From: Nanoarchaeota archaeon
GTDB lineage: Archaea; EX4484-52; LFW-46
Direction of reading: 5' to 3'
DNA length: 64,000 nucleotides
Assembly: GCA_018897155.1 (NCBI GenBank)
Contig: JAHILE010000045.1
Span: 5,402-69,401, forward strand
The position numbers and the translations under genes were made by a program. The stretch's first letter is position 1. Each line of letters opens with the position of its first letter. Below are positions 16,300 through 23,774 of this stretch, one piece after another. A model generated the notes under the pieces. That model was not told the DNA's origin. It was given only the letters and a program-made list of their open reading frames with translations, and ran no database searches.

Positions 16300-17103
16300 A
16301 TGCCGAATTTGGATTTGAATAACGCTTCAGAGTACATTGGTATAAAAAGGGCTCTTCTTGAGCGTATAATAAAAGACGGGCGCGAATTGGAGCGCGTTAA
16401 AGAAGGCAGAAAATATGTTTTAAAAAGTGAAGATATTGATGTTTGGAAGCAGAGAAAACAGCAGAGACTTGTTGGCTTGGATAAAAACGATTTTATCAAG
16501 GCGTTTAAGTTTGCGATAGAAATTAATTATGCAGGTCATACAAGAGCGGATTTTGGCACGGCGAGGCAAAGAAGTGTAACTCAAGCTGTTGAAAATTGGA
16601 CCCAAGGCGCCCTTGCAGAAATAGCACTTGCAAAGTTTATCAAACAAAAATTCAATGTGGATATTGAGCTTGAGTACCGAATATTTGAAGATTCTATTGT
16701 CGGTCAGGACATAGTGTCGGTTAAACGGCGGGGCGTCGCAAATCCTCCAAGAAAACGCATAAGCGTCAAAAGCGGAAAAGAAAATGGAATGATGCTGATT
16801 GTTCCAGTCAATGAAGTCGAAAGAGACGAGAGGGTTTCGGATTCTTATGTTTTCGTAAGGGTGTTTTACCCAACTGATTTTATCTTGAGGCTCTTAAGAG
16901 ACCTTCCAGACATTTCGGATAAAAAAGATAAAATTCCTGAATTTTCTGGCTCTAAAGCGGAAATTGTCGGATATTGTCCGAAAGGTGAACTTGAGAAGAG
17001 GGCAGTTCCAGAAGCAGGCATAGAGGAAGAGCGGTACGTTAAGCCAAGCGGAAAAATGCATAACAGCGACGTCGATTGGCAAAGATTTGCCAACGAACTA
17101 TAA
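16300..17103 (+). CDS. Probable type II restriction endonuclease with N-terminal HTH
   Basis: About 267 residues. The N-terminus (NASEYIGIKRALLERIIKDG to DVWKQRK) looks like an excisionase/MerR-type DNA-binding helix-turn-helix. The rest is a nuclease-like domain with GQDIVSVKRRG and RKRISVKSGK, a plausible PD-(D/E)xK core. The role is inferred from position between a C5 methyltransferase and Vsr. ATG 16300 is chosen because a TATA box (TTTATATT, 16271-16278) is centred about 26 bases before it, giving the nuclease its own promoter 42 bases after the methyltransferase stop. Confidence 0.7.
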   Translation: MPNLDLNNASEYIGIKRALLERIIKDGRELERVKEGRKYVLKSEDIDVWKQRKQQRLVGLDKNDFIKAFKFAIEINYAGHTRADFGTARQRSVTQAVENWTQGALAEIALAKFIKQKFNVDIELEYRIFEDSIVGQDIVSVKRRGVANPPRKRISVKSGKENGMMLIVPVNEVERDERVSDSYVFVRVFYPTDFILRLLRDLPDISDKKDKIPEFSGSKAEIVGYCPKGELEKRAVPEAGIEEERYVKPSGKMHNSDVDWQRFANEL

Positions 17104-17496
17104 CTTTTTAACCAGCCTTGAGATGCATGACTTTGCATCTTTCTTGATTTCATGTTCCCATATTTTCACTACTTTGAAGCCTTGTTCTTTAAGGATTTTT
17201 TCGTTTTCTCTATCTCTTTTTACAGTTCTTTCAATTTTTGGCAACCAGTAGTCTTTATGACTTTTTGGCTCATTATAGCATTTTGGACATTTGTGCCAAA
17301 AGCAACCGTGCAGAAAAACCGCAGTATTCGTTTCGTATATTAGACTGTCTGGACTCCCTCTTATTTTTGGATGCATCTTATGTTTTATTTTTTTGGCTTT
17401 CAAATAATTATGCATCTTTTTTTCTTGAGACGTCCATTTACTTCGTATTCTTGACATTGTTCTGCTTCTTTGCTCTTTTGTAAGTGTATCTGTCAT
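17098..17496 (-). CDS. vsr: Very-short-patch-repair endonuclease
   Basis: Vsr nicks 5' of T in the T:G mismatch produced by deamination of 5-methylcytosine at methylated sites. 132 residues from ATG 17496, with the family signature RSRTMSRIRSKWTSQEK, the nuclease strand DSLIYETNTAVFLHGCFWHKC, and C-terminal KVVKIWEHEIKKD. Zinc-binding cysteines (CFWHKCPKC) are present. It is convergent with the endonuclease gene and overlaps it by 6 bases. A TATA-like sequence about 27 bases upstream supports the start. Confidence 0.95.
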   Translation of the reverse strand: MTDTLTKEQRSRTMSRIRSKWTSQEKKMHNYLKAKKIKHKMHPKIRGSPDSLIYETNTAVFLHGCFWHKCPKCYNEPKSHKDYWLPKIERTVKRDRENEKILKEQGFKVVKIWEHEIKKDAKSCISRLVKKL

Positions 17497-17638
17497 ATAT
17501 ACGCTATAGATATTCAAGACATTTTATTAATGTTTTGAAAACTATCGTTGTGACTATTATGCCCGAAAGATTCTAATTAACCCTACCGGTAACCGTATTC
17601 AAAAATTCACTAAAGATTAAAGAAAAAGAACTATAAAA

Positions 17639-17678
17639 GCAGCCGCACTCGCGCCTAATTACGCAAAAGTGCAGCTGC
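17639..17678 (-). terminator. Stem-loop after the ribosomal stalk operon
   Basis: GCAGC-C-GCACT (17639-17649) pairs with AGTGC-A-GCTGC (17668-17678), a 10-bp stem with one mismatch, 30 bases beyond the rpl12 stop codon. It may be a 3'-end structure of the operon transcript; no strong U-tract follows on the minus strand. Confidence 0.4.
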
Positions 17679-17707
17679 CTCATTAGCATTTGCTTCTGCT
17701 AGAAAGT

Positions 17708-18013
17708 TTATCCGAACAGCGCGCCGAGTCCAGCAGCTGCTTCTTCTTCCTTCTTTGCAGTGTCTTCTTTCTTTTCTTCCTTCTTTTCAGCCTTTGCTTC
17801 TCCGCCAGCCGCTGCAGGTGCTGCCGCAACTTGTGCGACTGCTGCCTTTGCGATAGCTTCGTCGATGTTCACGCCATCAAGAGCTGAAACAAGGGCTTTG
17901 ACTTTTGCGTCATCAACCTTTGCTCCCGCTGATTCGAGAACTTTTTTCACGCCATTTTCATCGACTTTTTGCCCTGCGCTGTGCAGAAGCATTGCAGTGT
18001 AGATATATTCCAT
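17708..18013 (-). CDS. rpl12: Ribosomal protein L12 (P1), archaeal
   Basis: Acidic stalk protein that recruits translation factors to the large subunit. 101 residues: an N-terminal dimerisation helix domain ([14 protein letters not shown]), an Ala-rich hinge (about 60-75), a Lys/Glu-rich tail, and the conserved C-terminus GLGALFG that contacts elongation factors. A GGTGATATT leader places a ribosome-binding site just before the ATG. It is the last gene of the stalk operon. Confidence 0.97.
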   Translation of the reverse strand: MEYIYTAMLLHSAGQKVDENGVKKVLESAGAKVDDAKVKALVSALDGVNIDEAIAKAAVAQVAAAPAAAGGEAKAEKKEEKKEDTAKKEEEAAAGLGALFG

Positions 18014-18038
18014 AATATCACCATTAAATCATTAGTTA

Positions 18039-18230
18039 TCAATATTCATCAATTACGTAGGTTGTATTCAAAATTTTTGCTGAAACATTATTATTTTTTA
18101 GGAACTCTATAAATCCATCTTCACTATGTTTATCACCTTTATCATGGTATGCGCGAAGATATTTTTTCATTTCTACATCAGTCATGTTGGATTCGACCTC
18201 TATTCGAACAGGTCTTCCAGGTATCTCCAT
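18039..18230 (-). CDS. Hypothetical protein between rpl10 and rpl12
   Basis: A 63-residue acidic protein with no recognised family. It interrupts the normally adjacent rpl10-rpl12 pair. A TATA-like AAATATAT is centred about 27 bases before the ATG, so it may be expressed from its own promoter. Confidence 0.55.
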   Translation of the reverse strand: MEIPGRPVRIEVESNMTDVEMKKYLRAYHDKGDKHSEDGFIEFLKNNNVSAKILNTTYVIDEY

Positions 18231-18283
18231 TTTTTGAGTGCTCTATAAGATATCTCAAATATATTTCTCATATATTTCACGAA

Positions 18284-19129
18284 TTACTGAATCTTTGCAG
18301 TACTTTTCACCGAAATCGCCTGCAGATTTGCCTTTGCAAGCAGGTGCGGAATTATTTCCTTTTCAAGGATTGTTGCGTTTATGCCGAGGTTCAGTGCATT
18401 TCTATAAGCTTCAGATAGTTTCAGAAGCACAACGTCTTTTGTGAGGTAGTTTGCATTATATGCAAGATTGAAAGCATTCCTATATGCCTGCACAATCTGA
18501 TTAACATAAGCGGCTTCATCAACTGCAAGCAAATCTTTTCCATAGACAATGCCGCCTTCATATATTCCAGGCACATTCAGGCATATTTCCATTGGCTTTA
18601 TATTTAGTTTTCCAAGAATTCCTGCAGCGGCTTCGTTTATGACTTCACCCTGTTTTACTAGTGTTTTTGTTTCTTTGATCACTATATTAGGTCCCTGTAT
18701 TGCTGCTTTTATCCCTGCTTTTTGAAATTCTGCGATTGCAGGTCCTGGAGGCAGGTTTGTCGGGCCTTCTTGAACTATGATGTCTATCGGCGCAATATCT
18801 CCTGCTTTTGCCGATGCTTCTGATTTGTTCTTTTCGATTTTCTTGTATAGCTTGAATGGATTGTCTGTGCTTACAATCAATGCAGGAATATGAACTTTGA
18901 GTTTTGTGAGTTCGCTGATTTTGTCTTTTTTCTTCTGCGATGCTTCAATTGCCCTGTAAATGACGCTTTTCTTTGTGACGATTATTTCGGCTGAACCGCG
19001 CAATCCCTTTTTTATGTTTTGAAGCATCGAAGAAGGAAGCTTGCTTATGTCGACAATCCCGACAGTTGCATTTGATTCAATAAGCTTTTCAAGATCTTTT
19101 ACTTTTTCAGTTTTCCATTTTTGAACCAT
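18284..19129 (-). CDS. rpl10: Ribosomal protein L10 (P0), short form
   Basis: Stalk base protein that binds rRNA and L12 dimers. 281 residues. The N-terminal rRNA-binding domain (MVQKWKTEKVKDLEKLI) and the second domain (NLPPGPAIAEFQKAGIKAAIQ) are normal. The C-terminal spine contains two similar helix units (AYRNAFNLAYNANYLTKD and AYRNALNLGINATILEKE) that should bind L12 dimers. The charged hinge and the GLGALFG-type tail that usually end archaeal P0 are missing; the protein stops at SVKSTAKIQ. Confidence 0.95.
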   Translation of the reverse strand: MVQKWKTEKVKDLEKLIESNATVGIVDISKLPSSMLQNIKKGLRGSAEIIVTKKSVIYRAIEASQKKKDKISELTKLKVHIPALIVSTDNPFKLYKKIEKNKSEASAKAGDIAPIDIIVQEGPTNLPPGPAIAEFQKAGIKAAIQGPNIVIKETKTLVKQGEVINEAAAGILGKLNIKPMEICLNVPGIYEGGIVYGKDLLAVDEAAYVNQIVQAYRNAFNLAYNANYLTKDVVLLKLSEAYRNALNLGINATILEKEIIPHLLAKANLQAISVKSTAKIQ

Positions 19130-19188
19130 TTTTAATCATCTCTTTTTACATTGGATTAAAAAGCTTGAAAATCTCGAAGATTTTCAAG
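19130..19188 (-). repeat. Leader element of rpl10, related to the nusG leader, plus hairpin
   Basis: Bases 19130-19167 match the region in front of nusG (21355-21394): TTTTAATCAT, a short spacer, then CATTGGATTAAAAAGCTTG. An AT-rich block of this element lies about 27 bases before the ATG and could act as a TATA box. Just beyond it is an 11-bp hairpin, CTTGAAAATCT / AGATTTTCAAG with loop CGA (19164-19188). Confidence 0.5.
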
Positions 19189-19202
19189 ATAAACATTACC
19201 TC

Positions 19203-19829
19203 TTAAATTAATTTTACCGGCGCGCCCATCGTCGCTTTCAAATAAACCGCCTTTATGTTCTGCTTTCCATTCGGAAGGCGCTTTTCAACTCCTGCAAGAA
19301 CTGCTTCAAGGTTTTTTCCAAGTGCGTCATCATTCATTTGTTCCATTCCTATCGGGCAGCTTATTACCGGTGCGTCTTTTACAACAACCCTTACTGTTTT
19401 TTTCAAGCGCTCTATCAAGGGCTTTGGATCAACTGTGCCTGGAAGCGGTTTTGGCATTTTTCCTTTAGGACCAAGCCGCTTACCGAGGGATTTTCCGATG
19501 CGCGCCATAAACTGCGGTTCGGATATGAAATAATCAATATTTCTTAAAAGTATCTTCTGCTCTTTTGCACTTCCCTCTATTTGCGCAAGTCTCTGTTCAT
19601 TTATAAGTTCATCAGCTTTGTCCTTTGCAGTGACTACGAGGTTTGCTCCAATTACACCTACTTTTACATCTTTGCCTCTGCCTTCTGGAAGAATTACTTC
19701 TTCAACAAAACGGTTTTCCTGTTTTTTTGAGTCATAATGCTTAAGATTAATAATTACGTCGATTGTCTGGTTGAAGTTTCTCTTAGGCTCCTGCTTTCTT
19801 ATTTCCGCGAGCTGTTTTGAAATGTCCAT
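19203..19829 (-). CDS. rpl1: Ribosomal protein L1
   Basis: L1 stalk protein of the large subunit, often an autogenous repressor of its operon in archaea. 208 residues, normal length. Recognisable are FNQTIDVIINLKHYD, GRGKDVKVGVIG, the central LGKRLGPKGKMPKPLP (about 137-152), and the C-terminal NIKAVYLKATMGAP. It follows rpl11 after 13 bases. Confidence 0.97.
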   Translation of the reverse strand: MDISKQLAEIRKQEPKRNFNQTIDVIINLKHYDSKKQENRFVEEVILPEGRGKDVKVGVIGANLVVTAKDKADELINEQRLAQIEGSAKEQKILLRNIDYFISEPQFMARIGKSLGKRLGPKGKMPKPLPGTVDPKPLIERLKKTVRVVVKDAPVISCPIGMEQMNDDALGKNLEAVLAGVEKRLPNGKQNIKAVYLKATMGAPVKLI

Positions 19830-19842
19830 AAATACACACCCT

Positions 19843-20598
19843 CTATTTCTTTGTATCTTTCTTAGCAGCTGGTGCAGTACCTACCACAGCCGCTGCTCCA
19901 GCAGGCGCTTCCTTCGGCATCACCATTTCCATTATATCTTTTGGTATGCCAAGTTCCTCGAGTTTGTGCTTGATTCTGAATGCTTCCTGTCCCTTCATTT
20001 CTTCGACAGTCTTCTTTGCAAGTGTTTCGAACCTCTCGCGTCTTGCTTTTGATTCTTCTGCCATTGTCTTCTTTTCTTCTTCGATTTGCTTGAGCTCTTC
20101 TGTTGAAAGCTCTGTTTTTTCCTGTGTAATTTCAATATCATAAACGCCTTTTTCTATGTCTTTTACAAGTTCTTTTGCAGGTTTTCCTTCAACAAGAACT
20201 CCGAGCGATACGCAGCTTCCGACAACCATCTTTACGCCGTTTTTGAGGTTGCGTGAAAGCATCCCATCTTCCTTCATCTTTGCGATTTTGATTGCTTGTT
20301 CGATTCTCATATCTGCGATATTTTCAATACCTGATTTTGATGCGAGCTTATCAAGTTTTAATTCTTTTTTAATAAGTTCTGCAGTACTTGGGCTTCCCAC
20401 TTTTATTGAGAATTCCTTTGTTGCAGGATCAACTATGACTTTAACAGGTACTTTTATTCCAGCAAATGCTTTTGTCTTTTCATTGATTTGATCCACTATT
20501 GCCTTTACATTGACTCCAAGCGGTGCGAGTCCCGGACCTAAAGGCGGTCCCGGCGTTGCCTTTCCGCCATCAACTATAACATCGAATGTTTTTGACAT
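19843..20598 (-). CDS. rpl11: Ribosomal protein L11 with long C-terminal extension
   Basis: Binds the GTPase-associated region of 23S rRNA. The first ~155 residues are a normal L11 (VDGGKATPGPPLGPGLAPLGVN at 10-31, ending GVYDIEI). Archaeal L11 usually ends here; this one continues for about 95 residues. The extension is a Glu/Lys-rich helical segment (TEELKQIEEEKKTMAEESKARRERFETLAKK), then EELGIPKDIMEMVMP, then an Ala-rich tail ending KKDTKK. The Ala/Lys tail resembles stalk-protein hinges. Confidence 0.95.
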   Translation of the reverse strand: MSKTFDVIVDGGKATPGPPLGPGLAPLGVNVKAIVDQINEKTKAFAGIKVPVKVIVDPATKEFSIKVGSPSTAELIKKELKLDKLASKSGIENIADMRIEQAIKIAKMKEDGMLSRNLKNGVKMVVGSCVSLGVLVEGKPAKELVKDIEKGVYDIEITQEKTELSTEELKQIEEEKKTMAEESKARRERFETLAKKTVEEMKGQEAFRIKHKLEELGIPKDIMEMVMPKEAPAGAAAVVGTAPAAKKDTKK

Positions 20599-20614
20599 AA
20601 AATCATCTCATAAG

Positions 20615-20926
20615 TTAAGCTGTTGCGTTCATGGTTACATGGCAAATTTTTCGTACATAGGGATCGTATGTTGTTGGATTAACTAAACAAAAATCTTTTC
20701 CTTCCAAATCAGCTACAACCTTGTGTGTAAAGTCATTGTAAACCGCAGGTACTTCAATCATCATGTGTTCGCTCGTATTTCCTTTTAGCATATCTTCAAG
20801 GCGTGCAGCACTGATATTATCACCCAATTTCTTAAGGCAATATAGGATTTCTGGAATTGAGGTGGGATATCTTTCAAGTCTTATTTTATTGGAACCACTT
20901 TTCAATCTAATAAAGTCGACAGTCAT
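20615..20926 (-). CDS. Hypothetical protein between nusG and rpl11
   Basis: A 103-residue protein, no recognised family, containing two Cys near the C-terminus. Its ATG overlaps the nusG stop codon (ATGA), so it is translationally coupled to nusG, and rpl11 follows after 16 bases. Stable insertion in this operon suggests it is expressed with ribosomal genes; the function is unknown. Confidence 0.65.
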   Translation of the reverse strand: MTVDFIRLKSGSNKIRLERYPTSIPEILYCLKKLGDNISAARLEDMLKGNTSEHMMIEVPAVYNDFTHKVVADLEGKDFCLVNPTTYDPYVRKICHVTMNATA

Positions 20927-21354
20927 TTAATCACTTTCAATAAATCTAATTTAATTGTAATCGGTATCGGAACCGCGCTTTCGATGAGCTCGATTCTTGC
21001 TTCGCGTTTGTCTTCATCGATTCGCACAATCTTTGCTTTTTCGTGCTTGAAAGGGCCACCGATTACTTCGACAATATCATTTACTTTCATTGTGATTTCT
21101 TTTGTTGCGACTTTCATGAATGTTTCAAGCTGCTCTATTGCAACCGGCTTGTTTATCAGGCCGCGAACATGAGGTACGCCTCGAAGGACATCTGTGATGC
21201 CTTCTTCAGAGCCTTCTATGAAAAGATAGCCTTTCAATTCTGCAGGCGCAAATATTGATTTTATGTCAACCGGCTTCATATGGGCTTTTGTGGTCAGTGT
21301 GTCCAGTACAGTTCTTTCACGTCCTACAGTTGTCCTTATTGTGAGTATTGTCAT
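20923..21354 (-). CDS. spt5: Transcription elongation factor Spt5 (NusG)
   Basis: Binds the RNA polymerase clamp and raises processivity; in archaea it normally pairs with Spt4. 143 residues: NGN domain (about 1-85, ILTIRTTVGRERTVLDTL, KGYLFIEGS, VPHVRGLI) and a KOW domain (VNDIVEVIGGPFKHEKAKIVRIDEDKREARIEL). It stands between secE and rpl11, as expected for archaea. Its leader carries a tandemly duplicated element and a hairpin. Confidence 0.95.
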   Translation of the reverse strand: MTILTIRTTVGRERTVLDTLTTKAHMKPVDIKSIFAPAELKGYLFIEGSEEGITDVLRGVPHVRGLINKPVAIEQLETFMKVATKEITMKVNDIVEVIGGPFKHEKAKIVRIDEDKREARIELIESAVPIPITIKLDLLKVIK

Positions 21355-21491
21355 TTTTAATCATTCTCCAATTGCATTGGATTAAAAAGCTTGGTACAAG
21401 CCATGATTTTTAATCATTCTCCATTTGACTGGATTAAAATCATCTCGTTTGCTGTTACAAACTTGAAGCTTTTGAGCTTCGCTCAAAAAGC
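21355..21491 (-). repeat. Tandemly duplicated leader element and hairpin before spt5
   Basis: Two copies of TTTTAATCATTCTCCA followed by GGATTAAAA lie at 21355-21394 and 21408-21439. Each can fold because TTTTAATC pairs with GATTAAAA. The proximal copy resembles the rpl10 leader. Further upstream GCTTTTGAGC (21468-21477) pairs with GCTCAAAAAGC (21481-21491), one base bulged, loop TTC. Confidence 0.55.
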
Positions 21492-21522
21492 ATAAAACTT
21501 GATTTTCCTGATAAACATACAC

Positions 21523-21696
21523 TTATACTGCGCCGATAGCCACCATGATAATGTAAATCACATATCCAATTAATCCCATTAAAAGCGCACCTATTCCCGT
21601 AACCTTTGCAGCTGCCACGAATTCCTCACGGCTTGGTTTCTTCATAATTTGGAGCACGCGGATATATTTTTGCAAATAATCTCTGATTGGCATCAT
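21523..21696 (-). CDS. secE: SecE/Sec61-gamma preprotein translocase subunit
   Basis: A 57-residue single-span membrane protein that clamps SecY in the translocon. The N-terminal amphipathic helix (YLQKYIRVLQIMKKPSREEF) with the conserved KPSREEF-type hinge is followed by one membrane helix (about 35-55, GALLMGLIGYVIYIIMVAIG). Two consecutive ATG codons make the start ambiguous by one residue. Position upstream of spt5 is typical of archaea. Confidence 0.9.
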   Translation of the reverse strand: MMPIRDYLQKYIRVLQIMKKPSREEFVAAAKVTGIGALLMGLIGYVIYIIMVAIGAV

Positions 21697-21887
21697 GATC
21701 ACTTATAACATTTTTTTGAGAGAAATAGTTGTTAAACTAAATCCCTCCTGCCGAAGCAGTCATGAAAATCTTTACGCATATTGTTCAGATTTTCAAGCTT
21801 TTCAAAGTTGAAGCGAGCCTCAACTATTGAAAATTGTTGCGGGTCTTATTTTCTTTGCGCTAAAGATTTATAAATACATTGGAATAC

Positions 21888-22059
21888 CTATTCTTCACAT
21901 CTGCCGCTTGAAAGGCAGCCGTATGTGTTGCAACCAAATAGATAACATTCCTCTGTTGGTGATGCAGATTTTGGAATGAACTCTTCCAACCGTTTCTGTT
22001 TTGTATTTTTTTCTATTTCAAATATTCTGTCTGAGTAAATTTTATTTATGTCTGCCATA
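21888..22059 (-). pseudogene. Small Cys-rich protein gene with a frameshift
   Basis: The ATG at 22059 is preceded by a textbook ribosome-binding site (GTGATTTT). Translation gives MADINKIYSDRIF and then stops at TGA. Dropping one T from the TTTT run gives a continuous 56-residue protein that ends with four cysteines (CYLFGC, YGC, GRC) and a natural TAG. The homopolymer at the break means either a true frameshift mutation or a sequencing error. No family recognised. Confidence 0.5.
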
Positions 22060-22102
22060 AAATCACTTAAATTAGTGGCACCAGAATTATTTAAATCTTG
22101 TT

Positions 22103-23287
22103 TTATTCCACTACATATCTTAATATGGCGCCAATTCCGCCCAACTGTATAAATTGCGCGCCTTCCTGCGTTTCTACAGATACTAGCTCGAATTTCGCGC
22201 CGGTGTTTTTCGCCAGCTCTTCGAGTTTTGCAAATACGTCAATTTCATCAGGCGTTATTTGCGCGCTGCATTTAGGGCAGAATGTTGGAGCATGCTCTGC
22301 TCGTTTAACAATCTCATCTTCATGGCTGCAGGCCGTGCATTTGATGGAATACGCTTTGAATTCAAAGCCTTCCGAAACAATCAATGTATCAACAGCGCCG
22401 ATAGACATCGCTTTTTCAACTTCGAGAAACCCATAGGTTACAAGCCGCGTGTCTTTTTTCAGGTGCTCGAAGAATTTGTTCAGGATTTCCTTTTCTTTCA
22501 TCACTGATGCTTCTTTTAGGATGTCGCTTGAGCGCTCGACAAGCTCGCGCAATCCGTCTTCTCCTGCATAACCCGTATCTTTTATTCCGAGTATTTTTTT
22601 CTTTACGGATTCAAAAAGAAAGTTGCCGTTAACGAATTCGTCTTTTATTTGTCCCGGACCTCCGACAATTATTCCGACAATGTCTTTTTCTACTTCAAAA
22701 GTCTTGTTCACAAGATCCCCGAAGTCTTTCATGAATTTGAAAAGAATCTCTTCTCTTATTCGCGAGAAACGGATGCTTGATTGTCCTCCTTTTCTCTGTT
22801 TTCCGGGCACGTGCGATGTTTTTTTGACAGCTACGCTTATTGCTTTTCCGCGAAGGAATGCGACAGTGGCTTCATGGGTGTCAATTGAAATCAAGCCGTA
22901 GTTTTCCCGCTCGCGTATCATGTCCTGAAGCGGCTCAAGCACAAATGTCTGATCGCATCTGTAAATGCGCGTGGTTACCGGTTCAGGCGGAATGATTTCC
23001 CAGATGCGCATGTCTGTTTGGCCTTCGTTCTCAGAAATATTGCCGCAAAGTATGGCCAGGCCATTTTCCGGCGTGACTTTATAGTTCTTCAGCTTCTGGC
23101 CCGCTCTTTCAAGAGCGGTTGTTACATTTTTTCGTGTTGTTCGAGATTTTATGTTTTCTGCAGTCGCCGCCTCGTTGAATACGAGGTTTCTTATCTCGTT
23201 TATATTGTAACCTTTCGGAATGTATATGCTCACAAGATCAGTGTGCCTGCCGCGCATTTTTGACAGCTCTGTGACAAGGCGCTTCAA
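22103..23287 (-). CDS. prf1: Peptide chain release factor aRF1
   Basis: Recognises all three stop codons and triggers peptide release. 394 residues, near the usual archaeal length. The N-domain has the stop-codon motif NIKS (45-48), the M-domain the catalytic GGQ (167-169, in KQRKGGQSSIRF), and the C-domain a zinc-ribbon-like CTACSHED...CPKC near 316-340. It stands upstream of the stalk operon on the same strand. Confidence 0.96.
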   Translation of the reverse strand: MKRLVTELSKMRGRHTDLVSIYIPKGYNINEIRNLVFNEAATAENIKSRTTRKNVTTALERAGQKLKNYKVTPENGLAILCGNISENEGQTDMRIWEIIPPEPVTTRIYRCDQTFVLEPLQDMIRERENYGLISIDTHEATVAFLRGKAISVAVKKTSHVPGKQRKGGQSSIRFSRIREEILFKFMKDFGDLVNKTFEVEKDIVGIIVGGPGQIKDEFVNGNFLFESVKKKILGIKDTGYAGEDGLRELVERSSDILKEASVMKEKEILNKFFEHLKKDTRLVTYGFLEVEKAMSIGAVDTLIVSEGFEFKAYSIKCTACSHEDEIVKRAEHAPTFCPKCSAQITPDEIDVFAKLEELAKNTGAKFELVSVETQEGAQFIQLGGIGAILRYVVE

Positions 23288-23430
23288 TTGTTTTGAGGTA
23301 TAATTTGGATTGATAGAATCACCGGATACGATATGACTACATTAATCTATGGATAATAAATAATCTAATATATTGAATGGAGAAGAAATTTTAATAAATC
23401 GATGCTATAATATCACTGAATTGCTTTTTT

Positions 23431-23667
23431 CTAAATAATTGTTAAATTCAGCTCAAAATGTACGCCACGCTCGTTAGTTTTAATTATATAATATACATTT
23501 TCTTTTATCGGCGTCAGGTCCCCAAGTTCAATAGGGGGTTTTGGGACGGGAATTTCAACGCTAAGGAAATTTCCATTCCCATATCTTGTTTGAAAGTAGC
23601 TTCCGCAATTTATCGACACAAAATCGCTTTCATACGAGTTCAAATATTTTTTCGAACAGTTATCCAT
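23431..23667 (-). CDS. Hypothetical protein
   Basis: A 78-residue protein with no recognised family; the second half is rich in beta-forming residues and prolines (VEIPVPKPPIELGDL). A TATA-like TTTAAAAATG is centred about 25-27 bases before the ATG. It lies alone between aRF1 and topA and could be a lineage-specific gene. Confidence 0.5.
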   Translation of the reverse strand: MDNCSKKYLNSYESDFVSINCGSYFQTRYGNGNFLSVEIPVPKPPIELGDLTPIKENVYYIIKTNERGVHFELNLTII

Positions 23668-23774
23668 GCGCTTATCTTATTTATTAATTTTAAAAATGTT
23701 TATTTCTGGTTAATTTAACAATTTTTGAACTATTTGAGTGATTATGACTTAATTCAAGACAAATAAACGCGGAA

